The notes under the pieces are model-generated. The model did not search any database. It saw only the letters and a program-made list of their open reading frames with translations, and was not told the origin of the DNA. This document shows, piece after piece, positions 35,400 through 43,635 of a stretch of 64,000 nt of DNA (the first letter of the stretch is position 1; each line of letters opens with the position of its first letter). The DNA is taken from assembly GCA_032127875.1 (NCBI GenBank), contig JAQBHI010000049.1:41979-105978 (forward strand), given 5' to 3'. Position numbers and translations under genes: made by a program. The DNA comes from CADEEV01 sp032127875 (GTDB lineage Bacteria > Acidobacteriota > Vicinamibacteria > Fen-336).

Positions 35400-36109
35400 G
35401 CACGGACGTCGTTCGCGCGGAAGAAATGTCGGCCGAGTACCGGCAGATGATCGTGCAGCTGATGCAAAGCCAGGCCTATCGCGAGCTGGCGGCCGCCCAC
35501 ATGTTCGGCCACGGGCTGCGCTTCGTCCCGGACAAGTGGCTGCGCTTCATGGTCTGGCACATCCGGGAGGAAGCCGAGCACTACGAGGCGGTGGCGAAGA
35601 TGTACGAACAGTTCACCGGCGAGAGCGTCGAGGCGGTGGTGCGCCAGCGCCTCGAGGGCAAGCCGATCCCGATGGCCGAGAGCTGGATGGAGCTGGCGAT
35701 GGCCCAGTTCCTCTACGACCGCGGCGGCTTCTGGCAGCTCAAGGAGTACGAGGAGTGCTCGTTCGTCGCCTACCGCGCGGTGATCCAGAAGATCGTCAAG
35801 GAGGAAGCGGGCCACCAGAGCCTGGGCGAGAAGATCGTGGTCGAGCAATGCCAGTCGGGCGACTTCGAGGAGGTGAAGCAGGCGCTCTTCGAGAAGTGGC
35901 TCCGGATCGGACTGCTCTCGTTCGGACGACCCGGCACGCCCGGCAACCGCTACGCCATCGAGCAGGGCATCAAGAAGCGCGATTCGGGCGAGTGCATGAA
36001 GGACTTCGTGGCCGACATCCGGCCAGCGGTGAAGGCCGCCGGGCTGCGCTTTCCACGGCCCGCCGCGCTGCGCGTGGAACTGCCGGCCGACATCGACTGG
36101 AGCGCGTGA
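35396..36109 (+). CDS. Ferritin-like di-iron protein, PaaA/PaaC (phenylacetyl-CoA epoxidase) superfamily
   Basis: A 237-residue helical protein. Two carboxylate-bridge ExxH motifs are visible: REEAEHYE near residue 57-60 and KEEAGHQ near residue 142, each preceded by a conserved Glu helix, the four-helix di-iron arrangement of bacterial multicomponent oxygenases. Size and pattern fit the phenylacetic acid catabolic (PaaA/PaaC) superfamily. It probably activates O2 to attack an aryl-CoA ring. The operon has no PaaB/D/E-like partners, so the electron donor must be another protein such as the OYE or the flavin reductase at 41.5 kb. Subfamily not certain. Confidence 0.72.
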   Translation: MSTDVVRAEEMSAEYRQMIVQLMQSQAYRELAAAHMFGHGLRFVPDKWLRFMVWHIREEAEHYEAVAKMYEQFTGESVEAVVRQRLEGKPIPMAESWMELAMAQFLYDRGGFWQLKEYEECSFVAYRAVIQKIVKEEAGHQSLGEKIVVEQCQSGDFEEVKQALFEKWLRIGLLSFGRPGTPGNRYAIEQGIKKRDSGECMKDFVADIRPAVKAAGLRFPRPAALRVELPADIDWSA

Positions 36110-36110
36110 G

Positions 36111-36560
36111 ATGGGACGCATCCTGGACCTGTGCGCCGAGATCGCGGCCGAGGCCGAAGAGGGGGAAGACGGCCTGGTGATCTCCCCCGACGCCTGGGAC
36201 CGTTTCCGGCAGGACTGGAACGACGAGGAAATCGAGGACGCGATGGCGCTCGTCAAGGACAGCCTGCTGCAGGGCGAGCTGGCCGAGGCGGCCGACAACC
36301 TTTCAGCCCGCCTCGTCGAGGTGCTCGGCCACTATGGAACCGCCCCGGCCTTCCAGCAGGCGGTGGCCGGCGAGGCGCGCATCAGCGTCGAGACGATCGG
36401 CCAGCTGGCGCGGCGCGTCAACCGCCTGGAGGAGGTCCTCGAGCTGTTCCGCGACGGCACGCCGCCCGACCGAGCCGGCTTCGATGGTCTGCGCCGCCGC
36501 CTGGTCGATCAAGGCATCGAAGCGGAGATGGTTGGCGACGACGAGGACGCCCAAGATTGA
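36111..36560 (+). CDS. Small acidic helical protein, function unknown
   Basis: A 149-residue, mostly helical and acidic protein (EIAAEAEEGEDGLVISPDAWDRFRQDWNDEEIEDAMALVKDSLLQ). It is not recognised. It starts 1 base after the di-iron protein stop and ends 7 bases before the OYE gene, so it is almost certainly part of the oxygenase/reductase unit. It could be a coupling or assembly protein of the di-iron enzyme; no cofactor motif is visible. Confidence 0.7.
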   Translation: MGRILDLCAEIAAEAEEGEDGLVISPDAWDRFRQDWNDEEIEDAMALVKDSLLQGELAEAADNLSARLVEVLGHYGTAPAFQQAVAGEARISVETIGQLARRVNRLEEVLELFRDGTPPDRAGFDGLRRRLVDQGIEAEMVGDDEDAQD

Positions 36561-36567
36561 CGCTTCG

Positions 36568-37968
36568 ATGAGCGAGGCCGGCCGGACCGCGGCGCTGCTG
36601 TTCCAACCGCTCCCGATCGGTCGCGGCGGGCTGCGCCTTCCCAACCGCATCTGGCTGCCGGCCATGGTGACGTGGCGCGGCACCGAAGACGGCTTCGTGA
36701 CGCCCGCAGTGCGCGAGATCTACCTACGCTACGCCCTGGGCGGCGCGGGCATGATCGTGCTCGAGGCCACTGGTATTCGCGACGTCGCCAGCGGACCCCT
36801 GCTGCGGCTCTCCCACGACCGCTACGTTCCAGGCCTGCGGGCGCTGCGCGAGGAGATGCGCGCGGCTTCCAACTCGCTGGTGGTCCCGCAGATCATCGAC
36901 TTTCTCAAGATCGCGAAGCGCAAGCCGACGCGGGAGTACATCGCCGGCATGGTGAGACGCGGGCGCCTCCCGCCCAGCGCGCTCGCCCAGAGCGATGCCG
37001 AGTTCGAGCAGAGCCTCGAGACGCAGCTTCCCGAGCCGCGTGATCGGCGTGACTTCCGTTTCGGCTACCGGCAAACCATCGAGGACCTGCCACTCTCCGA
37101 GATCCGGCAGATTCCGGGCTTCTTCGCGGCGGCCGCGCGGCGCGCCCGCCAGGCGGGCTTCGACGGCGTCGAACTGCACTTCGCCCACGCCTACACGATG
37201 GCGTCCTTTCTCTCCGTCACGAACCAGCGCGGCGACGCCTACGGCGGCAGCTTCGAGAATCGCATGCGCCTGCCGCTCGAGGTGGTCGCCACGGTGCGCG
37301 AAGAGGTCGGCCGTGATTTCCTCCTGGGCTGCCGGTATCTCGGCAGCGAGGACATCCTGGGCGAGGACGGGCGGATCCACGGCAACACGCTCGCGGATGC
37401 TCGGGCGATCGGCGTCGGGCTGAGTCGAGCCGGGCTCGACTTTCTCTCGATCTCACGTGGCGGCAAGTTCGACGATGCCAAGCAGCCACCGATCGGCGAG
37501 GCCAGCTACCCCTACACGGGCTGGAGCGGTGCTCGGTGCATCCCGCGCGACAAGCAGGATCCGTTCGGCGTCAACGTGCCGCTGGCGGCGGGGATCCGCG
37601 AAGCGGTGCGGGCCGCGGGCTTCGCAGTGCCCGTCGTTGCGGCCGGCAAGATCCACACTTTCGAGCAGGCCGAGGGCATCTTGCGCGACGGCAGTGCCGA
37701 CTTGATCGGCATGGCTCGCGCCCTGCTGGCCGACCCCGACCTGCCGCGCAAATGGACGGCCGGCGCCGACGAGGCCGGCCGCGCCTGCGTGTTCTGCCCA
37801 TATTGCGAGCACGAAGACCAGCACCATCGCGTCGTGACGTGCACGCTGTGGCCTAAGCCTGCGGGAAACCACCGGCTGCGCCTGACGCCAGCCGTGTGGG
37901 AGTGGGGGACGCGCTTCGATCGGCATGCCGTCTTCCACCCCGACTCCGCGCGGCTGAAGACGCGGTAG
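36568..37968 (+). CDS. Old-yellow-enzyme-family FMN oxidoreductase with C-terminal Fe-S cysteine motif
   Basis: A 466-residue protein: an OYE TIM barrel (LLFQPLPIGRGGLRLPNRIWLPAMVTW at the N-terminus, FFAAAARRARQAGFDGVELHFAHAYTMASFLS, VVAAGKI and LIGMARALLADPDLPRKW) plus a C-terminal CVFCPYC followed 11 residues later by Cys (about residues 407, 410, 413, 425). That CxxCxxCx11C pattern is typical of [4Fe-4S]-containing OYE enzymes such as dienoyl-CoA reductase and trimethylamine dehydrogenase. It could reduce an aryl-CoA ring or its oxidised product, or shuttle electrons to the di-iron protein. It is last in the operon. Confidence 0.85.
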   Translation: MSEAGRTAALLFQPLPIGRGGLRLPNRIWLPAMVTWRGTEDGFVTPAVREIYLRYALGGAGMIVLEATGIRDVASGPLLRLSHDRYVPGLRALREEMRAASNSLVVPQIIDFLKIAKRKPTREYIAGMVRRGRLPPSALAQSDAEFEQSLETQLPEPRDRRDFRFGYRQTIEDLPLSEIRQIPGFFAAAARRARQAGFDGVELHFAHAYTMASFLSVTNQRGDAYGGSFENRMRLPLEVVATVREEVGRDFLLGCRYLGSEDILGEDGRIHGNTLADARAIGVGLSRAGLDFLSISRGGKFDDAKQPPIGEASYPYTGWSGARCIPRDKQDPFGVNVPLAAGIREAVRAAGFAVPVVAAGKIHTFEQAEGILRDGSADLIGMARALLADPDLPRKWTAGADEAGRACVFCPYCEHEDQHHRVVTCTLWPKPAGNHRLRLTPAVWEWGTRFDRHAVFHPDSARLKTR

Positions 37969-37985
37969 AATCGCCGCCCCCAACG

Positions 37986-40088
37986 ATGCGGCAGCGAATC
38001 GGCGGCTTCGGGACGGTCTTGGTCGCAGGCCTTCTGGGAGTTGTGCTGTTCGCTCCAGGCGGTCGCAAGGACGCGCCGGTTCGGAAGCCGCGACTGCCCG
38101 AGTTGGACGGGCGCGAGTCACTCCCGCCGCTGCCCGAGATCTCTCCGCGCAACGCCAACTACACGATCGAAGCACGCCTCGACCCGACGACCCAGACGAT
38201 CGAAGGCAGCCTGCTGCTCGACTGGCGCAACCTCGGCGACGTCCCCATGGACACGTTCCCCTTCCATCTCTACTGGAACGCCTTCCGCAACAACCTCTCG
38301 ACCTCGGCCAGGGGTGAGGGCGGCCGCGCGGCGCGTTTCAAGGCGGATCGCGACTACGGCTTCAGCCACGTCAAGCGGGTCGTACTGCTTGGAGAGACCG
38401 AGCAGGATCTGACCGAGCGCGTCCGCTACGTCGCGCCCGACGACGCCAACGCCGACGACCGCACCGTTCTCGGAGTCAAGGCCTTCTCCGCCGTCGCGCC
38501 GGGCGCCACGGCCCGCTTCAGGATCGAGTGGACGGCGCGGATCCCATATGGCAGGGGCGGGCGCGCCGGTTGGGTGCACGACTACTACTTCATCGTGCAG
38601 TGGTTCCCGAAGATCGGGGTGCTTCGCAAGGACAAGTGGAACGCGCACCAGTTCCACTCCACGACCGAGTTCTTCTCGGACTATGGCAATTACGACGTCA
38701 AGCTCACGCTGCCACGTGGCTTCGTGGTCGGGGCGACGGGGATCTCGGGCGCGCCAGTGGACAACGCCGATGGCACGCAGACCCTGCGCTTCCTGCAGGA
38801 CGACGTCCACGATTTCGCATGGACCGCGAGCCGGCGTTTTGTCGAGCGGCAGGGACGCTTCGAGGATGCGGGTTACCCGCCCGTGGAGATCCGCCTGCTG
38901 CTGCAACCTGAACACGCGCATCTGGCCGAGCGCTATCTCGAGGCGACCCGGGTCGCGCTTCGCAGCTACGGTGCGTGGGCCGCTGCCTACCCCTACGGGC
39001 ACCTCACCGTCGTCGATCCGGCCTGGTTCTCGGCCTCGGGTGGCATGGAGTATCCGACGCTGTTCACCGGCGGGACTCACGTGCAGGCTCCGATCGAATT
39101 GCAGAGCCCGGAGTCAGTGACGGTGCACGAGGCCGGCCATCAATTCTGGTACGGGCTCGTCGGCACCAACGAGTTCGAGGAGCCCTGGCTCGACGAAGGA
39201 CTGAACGATTACAGCGAAGCCAAGGCGCTCGAGCTCTTCTACGGCCCGGCGAGCTGGGGCCGGCGCTACTTCGGCGGCAAGGACGCGCGGGGACGAGCGC
39301 GCGGCCTCCCAGTGCTGGCGCCAGGCGTTTTCGTGGGTCGCGGCGAGGCGGGGCTCGCCGATCTGCGCGAGTTCGGCCGACGCGACCCGATGGCTCGAGC
39401 CTCGTGGCAGTTCGACAGCTCGGACGCGTACTACCTCAACGCCTACCGCAAGCCGGCGCTCGTCCACAAGACGCTGGAGGCGCTGGTCGGCGACGAGACG
39501 ATGACGCGCATCCTGCGCACCTGGGCGAGGCGGTACCGCTTCGAGCACCCGACCACGGAGGACTTCATCGCCACCGTGAACGAAGTCAGCGGCCAGGACT
39601 GGCGCTGGTTCTTCGACGAGACGTTCTTCTCGAGCGGGCTGTGCGACTACGCGATCTCCGTCAAGGAGGAGCCGCGACGCCGCGCCACAGGCTTCAGCGA
39701 CGGGCCGGCGCCGGCCCGCGCACCGATACCGGCGCCGACGCTTCCCAAGGGCGCGCCTCGGGACGGCGGTGCCGACAGCGTCGTGACCGTGCGTCGGCTG
39801 GGCGAGGTGCGCATGCCAGTCGAGATCGTGGTCGAGTTCGCGGACGGCCGCATCGCGCGCGAGAGCTGGGACGGCCGTGATCGCTGGAAGCGCTTCTCTT
39901 ACGGGGGCGCCCCGAAAATCCGCCGGGCAGTGGTCGACCCCGACCACAAGCTCGCGATCGACGTGAATCCCGGCAACAACGCCTGGCGCGCGGAGACGGG
40001 GCTTGGTCGGCAGGCCGCCTTCAAGTGGTCGGCCCGCTTCTTGTTCTGGCTGCAGAACCTGCTCGAACTGCACACGGTCCTCGGATGA
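37986..40088 (+). CDS. Secreted or membrane-anchored M1-family metallopeptidase
   Basis: A 700-residue gluzincin. An N-terminal hydrophobic segment (GFGTVLVAGLLGVVLFAP) is a signal or anchor. The zinc site is HEAGHQFWYG plus the downstream Glu in EPWLDEGLNDYSE; the substrate-carboxyl motif is GGMEYP instead of GAMEN. It is an exported aminopeptidase-like enzyme, related to Acidobacteriota/Bacteroidota M1 peptidases. ATG 37986 is preceded by TAGAAT at 37966-37971. Its TGA overlaps the next ATG. It interrupts the catabolic gene region and has no obvious link to it. Confidence 0.9.
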   Translation: MRQRIGGFGTVLVAGLLGVVLFAPGGRKDAPVRKPRLPELDGRESLPPLPEISPRNANYTIEARLDPTTQTIEGSLLLDWRNLGDVPMDTFPFHLYWNAFRNNLSTSARGEGGRAARFKADRDYGFSHVKRVVLLGETEQDLTERVRYVAPDDANADDRTVLGVKAFSAVAPGATARFRIEWTARIPYGRGGRAGWVHDYYFIVQWFPKIGVLRKDKWNAHQFHSTTEFFSDYGNYDVKLTLPRGFVVGATGISGAPVDNADGTQTLRFLQDDVHDFAWTASRRFVERQGRFEDAGYPPVEIRLLLQPEHAHLAERYLEATRVALRSYGAWAAAYPYGHLTVVDPAWFSASGGMEYPTLFTGGTHVQAPIELQSPESVTVHEAGHQFWYGLVGTNEFEEPWLDEGLNDYSEAKALELFYGPASWGRRYFGGKDARGRARGLPVLAPGVFVGRGEAGLADLREFGRRDPMARASWQFDSSDAYYLNAYRKPALVHKTLEALVGDETMTRILRTWARRYRFEHPTTEDFIATVNEVSGQDWRWFFDETFFSSGLCDYAISVKEEPRRRATGFSDGPAPARAPIPAPTLPKGAPRDGGADSVVTVRRLGEVRMPVEIVVEFADGRIARESWDGRDRWKRFSYGGAPKIRRAVVDPDHKLAIDVNPGNNAWRAETGLGRQAAFKWSARFLFWLQNLLELHTVLG

Positions 40089-41080
40089 GAGCCGCGCTCG
40101 TGGCCGGCCTGCAAGCGGCCTGGCGCTGCCGCACGCTCGCAGCCTTGTTGCTCGCCGTCAACCTCGGCGTCGCGGGCCTGCTGGCCGTGCCTTTCGCGGC
40201 CCAGCTCGGGCGCGACCTGCGCGAGAGCGAAGCGGCGGCGCAGATGGCCCGGGGCTTCGACTTTCCCTGGTGGAGCCACTGGTCGGACCAGCAGCAGGGC
40301 TGGACGTCCGCCTTCAAGCCCGACATCTTCGGCGTGGGCTTTGCGTTCCGGAACACCGACCTGCTACTCAAGGGCGAGTTGCCGGCGCGCTTGTTCGCTC
40401 CGCCCCCGGAGGACCCGAGCGCGCCCGTGCCAAAGCCCGAGCTGGATAACGTAGTCCTGGGCCTGGGTGTCGCCTACCTGTTGCTGCAGGTGTTCTTTGC
40501 CGGAGGGATATTGGGGGCACTGCGCGGCCCCCGCGGCGGCTTCACGGTGCGCGGCTTCGCTCACGGCTGCGGCTTCTACTGCGGCCGCATGCTGCGCCTC
40601 TCGCTGCTGGCGCTGCTCGCCGACGCGCTGCTCTTCCGGCTGAGTGTGCCGGTCTCGGGCTGGGTCGCGAGCCGCGCCGCGGAGTCGGTCTCCGAGACGA
40701 CGGCACTCGCCTGGTCGTATGGGCGCAGTGCGGCACTCCTGCTCGGCATCCTGCTGATCCACATGCTCGCGGGCTACGCGCGCGTGATCACGGTGCTCGA
40801 AGAGCGCAAGAGCGCCAGCCTCGCGTTCGTGTCCGCGCTCGCATTCTGCCTCGGTCGCCTTCCCGCCGCCCTCGGACACTATCTCTCGGTCGCCCTGCTC
40901 GCGACGGCGATGCTCGCGGCCTGGGCACGTCTGGACGGCGCTTTCGTTGTCACGGGCTGGGGCACACAGGCGCTCGCTTTCGCGCTCATGCAGGCCTTCG
41001 TGCTCGGGCGTATCGGGCTGCGACTGGCTCTCGCCGGCGGCCAGATGCAACTCTACCGGGGCAGCGGACCGTCGCAATGA
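40085..41080 (+). CDS. Polytopic membrane protein coupled to the M1 peptidase gene, function unknown
   Basis: A 331-residue protein with about six hydrophobic helices: one at the N-terminus (LAALLLAVNLGVAGLLAVPFAAQL), then a soluble periplasmic loop, and more in the C-terminal half. The family is not recognised. ATG 40085 overlaps the M1 peptidase stop (ATGA), so it is co-translated with the peptidase and may anchor or support it. A decayed GT-C gene follows. Confidence 0.7.
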   Translation: MRAALVAGLQAAWRCRTLAALLLAVNLGVAGLLAVPFAAQLGRDLRESEAAAQMARGFDFPWWSHWSDQQQGWTSAFKPDIFGVGFAFRNTDLLLKGELPARLFAPPPEDPSAPVPKPELDNVVLGLGVAYLLLQVFFAGGILGALRGPRGGFTVRGFAHGCGFYCGRMLRLSLLALLADALLFRLSVPVSGWVASRAAESVSETTALAWSYGRSAALLLGILLIHMLAGYARVITVLEERKSASLAFVSALAFCLGRLPAALGHYLSVALLATAMLAAWARLDGAFVVTGWGTQALAFALMQAFVLGRIGLRLALAGGQMQLYRGSGPSQ

Positions 41081-41244
41081 GCGTAGGCGTCGTGCAACGC
41101 AGCGCGCAGTTCGCCCTGCTCACCGGCGCCGCTGCTGTGTCTGTCGATCGCGCTGGGGACGCGTGGCCTCGCCCACCCCGACGAGCGGCTGCATGCCGAC
41201 GCCTTCCGTTACTTCGGTGTCCACGTCTGGCCGCCCGACCTCGG

Positions 41245-41282
41245 CTCCGATGCCCTTCACAAGCTCCGATGCCCTCCACAAG
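41245..41282. repeat. 19-bp tandem duplication causing a frameshift
   Basis: Two adjacent copies of CTCCGATGCCCTTCACAAG with one mismatch. Because 19 is not a multiple of three, the duplication moves the downstream frame. Removing one copy restores DLGSDALHKYDAFGTSK as a continuous reading frame. Confidence 0.75.
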
Positions 41283-41510
41283 TATGATGCGTTCGGTACG
41301 AGCAAGGTCTACGCGCGCGACGTCGCCTAAGTGATCCTGGGACCGCTGGGCCGGAGCCTCGAGGGTCTGCTCGGCAGCGAGCGCCCGTGGCTCGCCGTTC
41401 GTCGCTGCCAGCAGCTCCCGAGCACGCTGCGACGGTGGCACCTGGCGAGCGCGGCGGTGGCCCTGGCGCTCTTGCGCGTGGAGCTTGCCCTGCCGCGCCT
41501 CGCACTGCAC

Positions 41511-41516
41511 TAGAAT
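41511..41516 (+). promoter_or_regulatory. Putative -10 element (TAGAAT) of the flavin reductase operon
   Basis: TAGAAT ends 9 bases before ATG 41526. It overlaps the TAG of the decayed GT-C reading frame. The spacing fits a leaderless transcript. Confidence 0.4.
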
Positions 41517-41525
41517 CCGGCATCC

Positions 41526-42011
41526 ATGCCCATCGATGGACAGGACTTCCGGCAGGCGCTCGGCCAGTTTGCAACCGGCGTCACGATCGTCACCACGCGC
41601 GACGCGGGAGGCTGGCCGATGGGGCTGACCGTCAACTCCTTCTGCTCGGTCAGCCTGGATCCGCCCCTGGTGCTGGTCTGCATCGACAACCGCTCGGAAA
41701 CCCACGACGGGTTCGAGGCCTCGGGCGTCTTCGGCATCAGCGTGCTGTCTGAGGCGCAGGAGGGCTGGTCGCGGCGCTTCGGGGCGCCGGGCAGGGAGAA
41801 GTTCGAGTCGGCCGACCTCGCCGTCGGCGAGACCGGCGTGGGGCTCGTACCGGGGGCGCTCGTCCACATCGAGTGCCGAGTCGGCGCGCGGCTTCCCGGC
41901 GGCGACCATACGATCTACGTGGGCGAGGTGCTGAGACTTCAAGTGGCGCCCGGGCGGCCGCTCCTGTATCACGCGAGCGGCTACGCCAGGCTGGCAGGTT
42001 CCGGGCCTTGA
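41526..42011 (+). CDS. Flavin reductase-like FMN-binding split-barrel protein
   Basis: A 161-residue HpaC/RutF-type protein. The family motif is TGVTIVTTRDAGGWPMGLTVNSFCSVSLDPPLVLVCIDNRS. Such proteins reduce FMN with NAD(P)H and supply reduced flavin to oxygenases. It directly precedes the benzoate-CoA ligase gene (TTGA overlap), and could supply electrons to the di-iron protein or OYE of the 32-38 kb operon. ATG 41526 follows TAGAAT. Confidence 0.87.
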   Translation: MPIDGQDFRQALGQFATGVTIVTTRDAGGWPMGLTVNSFCSVSLDPPLVLVCIDNRSETHDGFEASGVFGISVLSEAQEGWSRRFGAPGREKFESADLAVGETGVGLVPGALVHIECRVGARLPGGDHTIYVGEVLRLQVAPGRPLLYHASGYARLAGSGP

Positions 42012-43561
42012 GCGAATTTACCTTCCCCGAACGTTTCAACATGGCGTGGTATTTCCTCGACCGCAACGTCGAGGCGGGGCGAGGCGACAAGACCTGCCTC
42101 TACTGGCGCGACGAGGCCTACACGTACGGCGACGTGCAGGCGCACTCGAACCGGGTCGCAAACGCCCTGCGCTCGCTCGGCGTCGCAATCGAAGACCGCG
42201 TGCTGCTGATCCTGCCGGACCGGCCTGAGTTCGCCTTCGCCTGGTTCGGGGCAGCCAAGGCCGGAGCGGTGATCGCGATGGTGAACCCGCTGCTGCCCGC
42301 CGAGGACTACGCCCACTACTTCGAGTACACGCGGGCCAGGGTCGCGATCGTGGATGCGTCCACCCGGGATCGCCTGGATCCGATGCGAGAGTCGTTCCGT
42401 CACTTGAAGCATCTCGTCGTCGTCGGCGAGTGTGGCCCGCATCTTGGCTTCGACGAGCTGACCGGGCACGCCTCAGACGCCTTCACGAATGCCGACACCC
42501 ATCGCGACGATCCCGCCATCTGGCTGTTCACCAGCGGTTCGACCGGCAAGCCCAAGGCCGCGGTCCACCTCCAGCAGGATCTGCCCTGGAATACCGAGCG
42601 CTACGCGAAGCAGGTGCTCGGGATCGGCGAGCATGACCTGACGCTTTCGGTGCCGAAGCTGTTCTTCGGCTACGCGACCGGGACCAACCTGCTGTTCCCG
42701 TTCGCGGTGGGCGGCGCCACCGCGCTGTTCAGCGAGCGCAGCGAGCCGGCCACGCTGTTCGACGTGATCGAGCGGTACAAGCCGACGGTGCTGACCTGCG
42801 TACCGACGATGATCGGCGGGATGCTGAACCACCCGGGCGGACAAGGGCGCGATCTCTCGTCGCTGCGGCTCGTGCTCTCCGCCGGCGAGGCCCTGCCTCC
42901 CGAACTGCACCGGCGCTGGAAGGAGAGCTTCCGTGTCGAAATCCTGGACGGCATCGGCTCCGCCGAGATGTTCCACATCTACATCTCGAACTATCCGGGC
43001 GAGGTGGTGCCGGGAAGCCTGGGCCGGCTCGTGCCCGGTTACGACGCCCGCCTGGTCGGCCCGGAAGGCGATGAGGTGGCCGAGGGCGAGTCGGGCACGT
43101 TGTGGATCAAGGGCGAGTCGGCCGCCATCCTGTATTGGCAGGCGCACGAGAAATCCAAGCAGGTGTTGCGCGGCGACTGGGTCGTCACGGGCGATCTGAT
43201 GCGACGCGACCCGCAGGGGTACTTCTGGTACGAGGGCCGGTCCGACGACATGCTCAAGGTCGGCGGCATCTTCGTCTCGCCGCTGGAGGTGGAAAACTGC
43301 CTGTTGCAGCACCAGGCGGTAGCGGAATGCGCCGTGATGGGCTATAAAGACGCCGACGGACTCGTGAAACCCAAGGCCTTCGTGGTGCTCCGGCAGCGGC
43401 AGGGCGACGACGCACTCGCTCGTGAGTTGCAGGATTTCGTGAAGGGGCGCCTGGCGCCCTTCAAGTACCCGCGGGCCGTGGCCTTCGTTCCGTCGCTCCC
43501 GAAGAACGACCGTGGGAAGATCGATCGCCGCCGGCTCGAAGTCGAAGCCCCCCTGGCATGA
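42008..43561 (+). CDS. Benzoate/2-aminobenzoate/4-hydroxybenzoate-CoA ligase family enzyme
   Basis: A 517-residue acyl-adenylating ligase. The N-terminus EFTFPERFNMAWYFLDRNVEAGRGDKT is characteristic of the benzoate-CoA ligase family. ANL motifs are intact: LFTSGSTGKPKAAVH, the YPGEV/GSLGR region, DWVVTGDLM, and NDRGKIDRRRL with the catalytic Lys. It makes an aryl-CoA from a benzoic acid derivative, ATP and CoA in the cytoplasm. It starts with TTG overlapping the flavin reductase stop. It is the likely entry enzyme for the aromatic-CoA genes at 32-38 kb and perhaps the 4-hydroxybenzoyl-CoA reductase at 6-10 kb. Confidence 0.9.
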   Translation: MSEFTFPERFNMAWYFLDRNVEAGRGDKTCLYWRDEAYTYGDVQAHSNRVANALRSLGVAIEDRVLLILPDRPEFAFAWFGAAKAGAVIAMVNPLLPAEDYAHYFEYTRARVAIVDASTRDRLDPMRESFRHLKHLVVVGECGPHLGFDELTGHASDAFTNADTHRDDPAIWLFTSGSTGKPKAAVHLQQDLPWNTERYAKQVLGIGEHDLTLSVPKLFFGYATGTNLLFPFAVGGATALFSERSEPATLFDVIERYKPTVLTCVPTMIGGMLNHPGGQGRDLSSLRLVLSAGEALPPELHRRWKESFRVEILDGIGSAEMFHIYISNYPGEVVPGSLGRLVPGYDARLVGPEGDEVAEGESGTLWIKGESAAILYWQAHEKSKQVLRGDWVVTGDLMRRDPQGYFWYEGRSDDMLKVGGIFVSPLEVENCLLQHQAVAECAVMGYKDADGLVKPKAFVVLRQRQGDDALARELQDFVKGRLAPFKYPRAVAFVPSLPKNDRGKIDRRRLEVEAPLA

Positions 43562-43635
43562 GGTCGCTGCCCGCCTGACGCTCTAAAGGACCCCTGAAGC
43601 ACTAACCGAAAGGAGAGAAGGGTCACTTCCCTTCG

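Larger units (their letters stand above)
41077..41516 (+). pseudogene. Frameshifted remnant of a membrane glycosyltransferase-like (GT-C) gene
   Basis: The ATG at 41077 overlaps the previous stop, as in an intact operon, but the frame soon degrades. A second frame reads LLCLSIALGTRGLAHPDERLHADAFRYFGVHVWPPDLGSDALHK, whose HPDE motif after TM1 resembles the first loop of ArnT-like transferases; a third continues KYDAFGTSKVYARDVA before TAA 41330. The shift between the last two is caused by a 19-bp tandem duplication (41245-41263 and 41264-41282). An open stretch after TAA (to 41513) encodes more hydrophobic sequence. The 85-codon ORF in the first frame is not a real protein. Confidence 0.5.

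Noticed and set aside
41077..41334. 85-residue protein in the first frame after the membrane gene
   Set aside because: Composition is Arg/Pro/Cys-rich and unlike any protein; the alternative frames show the remnant of a GT-C gene.
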